A stretch of DNA of 7,669 nt, taken from the NCBI GenBank assembly GCA_946630645.1, contig CAMOZD010000050.1, positions 1 to 7,669 of the forward strand, read 5' to 3'. Shown here in pieces: positions 6,499 to 7,669 of the stretch; within the stretch, counting starts at the first letter, position 1; each line of letters opens with the position of its first letter. This DNA is from an uncultured Lachnospiraceae bacterium (GTDB lineage Bacteria; Bacillota; Clostridia; Lachnospirales; Lachnospiraceae). Under the pieces are notes generated by a model that did no database searches, was not told where the DNA came from, and worked only from the letters and a program-made list of their open reading frames with translations. The position numbers and the translations under genes were made by a program.

Positions 6499-6589
6499 CC
6501 AGAGATTAATGACCAGATATTAATGATAAAAACCCCCAGAGATAATAATGATAAGAAAAGCCAGAGATAATAATCATAAGATAATCTGG
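6499..6589. repeat. Short direct repeats rich in GATAAT units
   Basis: CCAGAGATAATAATNATAAG occurs at 6536-6555 and 6561-6580 (period 25, one differing base), with a shorter diverged copy CCAGAGATTAAT at 6499-6510. The last copy is closed by TCTGG (6585-6589), complementary to its first five bases CCAGA. The block is non-coding, between the feo operon's last stop and its terminator. Its GATAAT and GATAAG units resemble parts of a Fur box, though the position is odd for an operator. It may equally be a 3' untranslated stretch grown by local duplication. Confidence 0.6.
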
Positions 6590-6607
6590 AAATAGTTATG
6601 ATAAAAA

Positions 6608-6630
6608 GAATTACAAAAGGAATTACAAAA
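6608..6630. repeat. Tandem 12-bp repeat
   Basis: GAATTACAAAAG (6608-6619) is followed directly by GAATTACAAAA (6620-6630). It looks like a simple local duplication just before the terminator stem. Confidence 0.55.
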
Positions 6631-6633
6631 AGG

Positions 6634-6664
6634 AAAATCCGCTCCGGAATGGGGCGGATTTTTT
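6634..6664 (+). terminator. Intrinsic terminator of the feo operon, probably bidirectional
   Basis: AAAATCCGC (6634-6642) pairs perfectly with GCGGATTTT (6654-6662). The stem extends inward through a T-G wobble and two C-G pairs to a GGAAT loop, about 12 pairs in all, and it runs into six T (6659-6664). The minus strand also reads a stem followed by a T-rich tract, so it may stop the converging P-type ATPase transcript too. Confidence 0.88.
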
Positions 6665-6686
6665 GAGTTCACAGAGAATTTCTTCC

Positions 6687-6802
6687 TGATATAGGTTCAG
6701 GCAGGCAGATATGCTTTTCGCGGAATCTGTAAAAGAATCTTCCTCCTTGATATAGACTCAGTTTTTTCCTGATCTCATTTCAAATGCATGATATAGGCTC
6801 AG
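6687..6802. repeat. Three copies of a TGATATAGRYTCAG motif
   Basis: The 14-base motif occurs at 6687-6700 (GGTT form), 6748-6761 (GACT form) and 6789-6802 (GGCT form), all in the same orientation, with starts 61 and 41 bases apart. Each copy contains a TGA and TCA dyad; the first extends to CCTGA and TCAGG arms. The last copy ends four bases from the stop of the minus-strand ATPase gene, so all three lie in its 3' region. I do not recognise the family. The rest of 6665-6805 has no gene that I can support. Confidence 0.6.
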
Positions 6803-6805
6803 GCC

Positions 6806-7669
6806 TTACTTGTATTTCCTGTCATAGAGGAGGGCTGCCAGGAGGACCACGAAGCAGGACCCTGCATTGTGGACCAGGGCCCCGGTAGTAGGTGTCAGAA
6901 TTCCCAGAACTGAAAGGGTAATGGCCACGAAATTAATGCACATGGACAGGGTGATGGCGGCCTTGATGGTGGAGACCGTTGCCCTGGACAACCATTGGAG
7001 ATAAGGCAGTTTGGAGATGTCATCGGTCATCAGGGCCACGTCGGCGGCCTCTATGGCGATGTCGCTTCCCATGGCTCCCATGGCTACACCTACATGGGCG
7101 GTCTTGAGGGCGGGAGCGTCATTGACACCGTCCCCGACCATGCATACCTGGCCGGCTGCTTTCAGGTCTTCAATGGCAGCCAGCTTTTCCTCCGGCAGCA
7201 GGTCGGCATAAACCTGGTCGATCCCAACCCTGGAAGCCAGATAAGAGGCCGCTTTCCTGTTGTCGCCTGTCAGCAGGACGGACCTGCTGCCCATAGAGGA
7301 AAGCCGGCCCACCACATCAGCGGCTTCCGGGCGGACAGTATCGGAAAGAGCGATCAGCCCCAAGACCTTCTCCTGGTCAGCGATGAGGATGGAGGCTTTG
7401 CCTTCCCCGTTCAGGGCCTGCAGCCGGTCCAGAATATTTTCCCCCAGACTTATGTTCATATCCCTCATATAGTTTTCGTTTCCAAAATAGTAGAGCCTGT
7501 CCCGGATCTGGGCTGAGATTCCCCGGCCGGCGGTCATGTGAAATTCCCTGGTCTCCTGCAGGGCCAGTCCCTGGTCGCGGGCTTTGGCACTGATGGCCTT
7601 GGCCAGGGGATGTTCACTGCGGCTCTCAGCAGAGGCGGCCAGCAGAAGCAGGTTTTCCTGGTCCAGACC
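6806..7669 (-). CDS. P1B-type heavy-metal-transporting ATPase, C-terminal part
   Basis: An open frame with no stop from the window edge down to TAA at 6806-6808 gives 287 residues of the C-terminal half. The nucleotide-binding domain shows SEHPLAKAI (visible residues 18-26), the His-Pro pair that defines P1B heavy-metal ATPases, then AGRGI (47-51), LTGDN (133-137) and the hinge motif GDGVNDAPALK (179-189). Two closing membrane helices follow, about 231-256 and 258-281, with HNAGS (267-271) in the last one. The phosphorylated DKTG Asp, the CPC-type motif and any metal-binding N-domain lie outside the window. These pumps export metals such as Zn, Cd, Co, Cu or Fe from the cytoplasm. The last helix lacks the MxxSS pattern of Cu pumps, but I cannot assign the metal. 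It converges on the feo operon across a shared terminator. An internal ATG at 7537 is not the true start, because the domain continues upstream of it. Confidence 0.92.
   Translation of the reverse strand, partial: GLDQENLLLLAASAESRSEHPLAKAISAKARDQGLALQETREFHMTAGRGISAQIRDRLYYFGNENYMRDMNISLGENILDRLQALNGEGKASILIADQEKVLGLIALSDTVRPEAADVVGRLSSMGSRSVLLTGDNRKAASYLASRVGIDQVYADLLPEEKLAAIEDLKAAGQVCMVGDGVNDAPALKTAHVGVAMGAMGSDIAIEAADVALMTDDISKLPYLQWLSRATVSTIKAAITLSMCINFVAITLSVLGILTPTTGALVHNAGSCFVVLLAALLYDRKYK

Noticed and set aside
6499..6589. CRISPR array
   Set aside because: Repeats are only 20 bases, the spacer between full copies is five bases, and there are no cas genes.
6995..7516. Plus-strand open frame of 173 residues opposite the P-type ATPase
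   Set aside because: The minus strand encodes a continuous P1B ATPase with conserved motifs; the plus frame shows no family features.

Overview
The window looks like a chromosomal piece of a Gram-positive, gut-type Clostridia genome, most likely Lachnospiraceae. The grounds are the gene families (a DUF6273-domain protein, a compact 70-residue FeoA, a FeoB followed by the small FeoB-associated Cys-rich membrane protein), strong AGGAGG-type ribosome sites, and GC-rich genes separated by very AT-rich spacers. The species cannot be fixed from this sequence alone.

Layout: (1) 1-539 holds the C-terminal part of a DUF6273-domain protein whose N-terminal part is missing or out of frame. (2) 566-3645 is a tight plus-strand ABC transporter operon: two FtsX/MacB-like permeases and one MacB/LolD-type ATPase. 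Details of the second permease (a Cys-Cys pair followed by a DPATDF...PW segment) and the gene order recall the ABC module found in FTR1/P19 ferrous-iron uptake clusters, so an iron-linked role is proposed but not shown. (3) 3646-3930 is an AT-rich regulatory region with two candidate promoters and an overlapping GATAA/TTATC operator-like element that may be a Fur-type iron box. (4) 3931-6481 is the ferrous iron uptake operon feoA - feoB - FeoB-associated Cys-rich protein, with a perfect hairpin and a possible leader mini-ORF between feoA and feoB. It ends in a strong intrinsic terminator at 6634-6664. (5) 6482-6805 is non-coding and contains two unrelated families of short repeats on either side of that terminator. 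(6) 6806-7669, on the minus strand and cut by the window edge, is the C-terminal half of a P1B-type heavy-metal-transporting ATPase that converges on the feo operon.

Taken together this is a metal-homeostasis neighbourhood: a GTPase-linked Fe(II) importer, a nearby ABC system possibly linked to iron, and a probable metal-exporting ATPase. The feo operon itself is conventional. The less ordinary parts are the feoA-feoB spacer, the operator-like overlap at the feoA promoter, the repeat families after the operon, and the broken DUF6273 gene.
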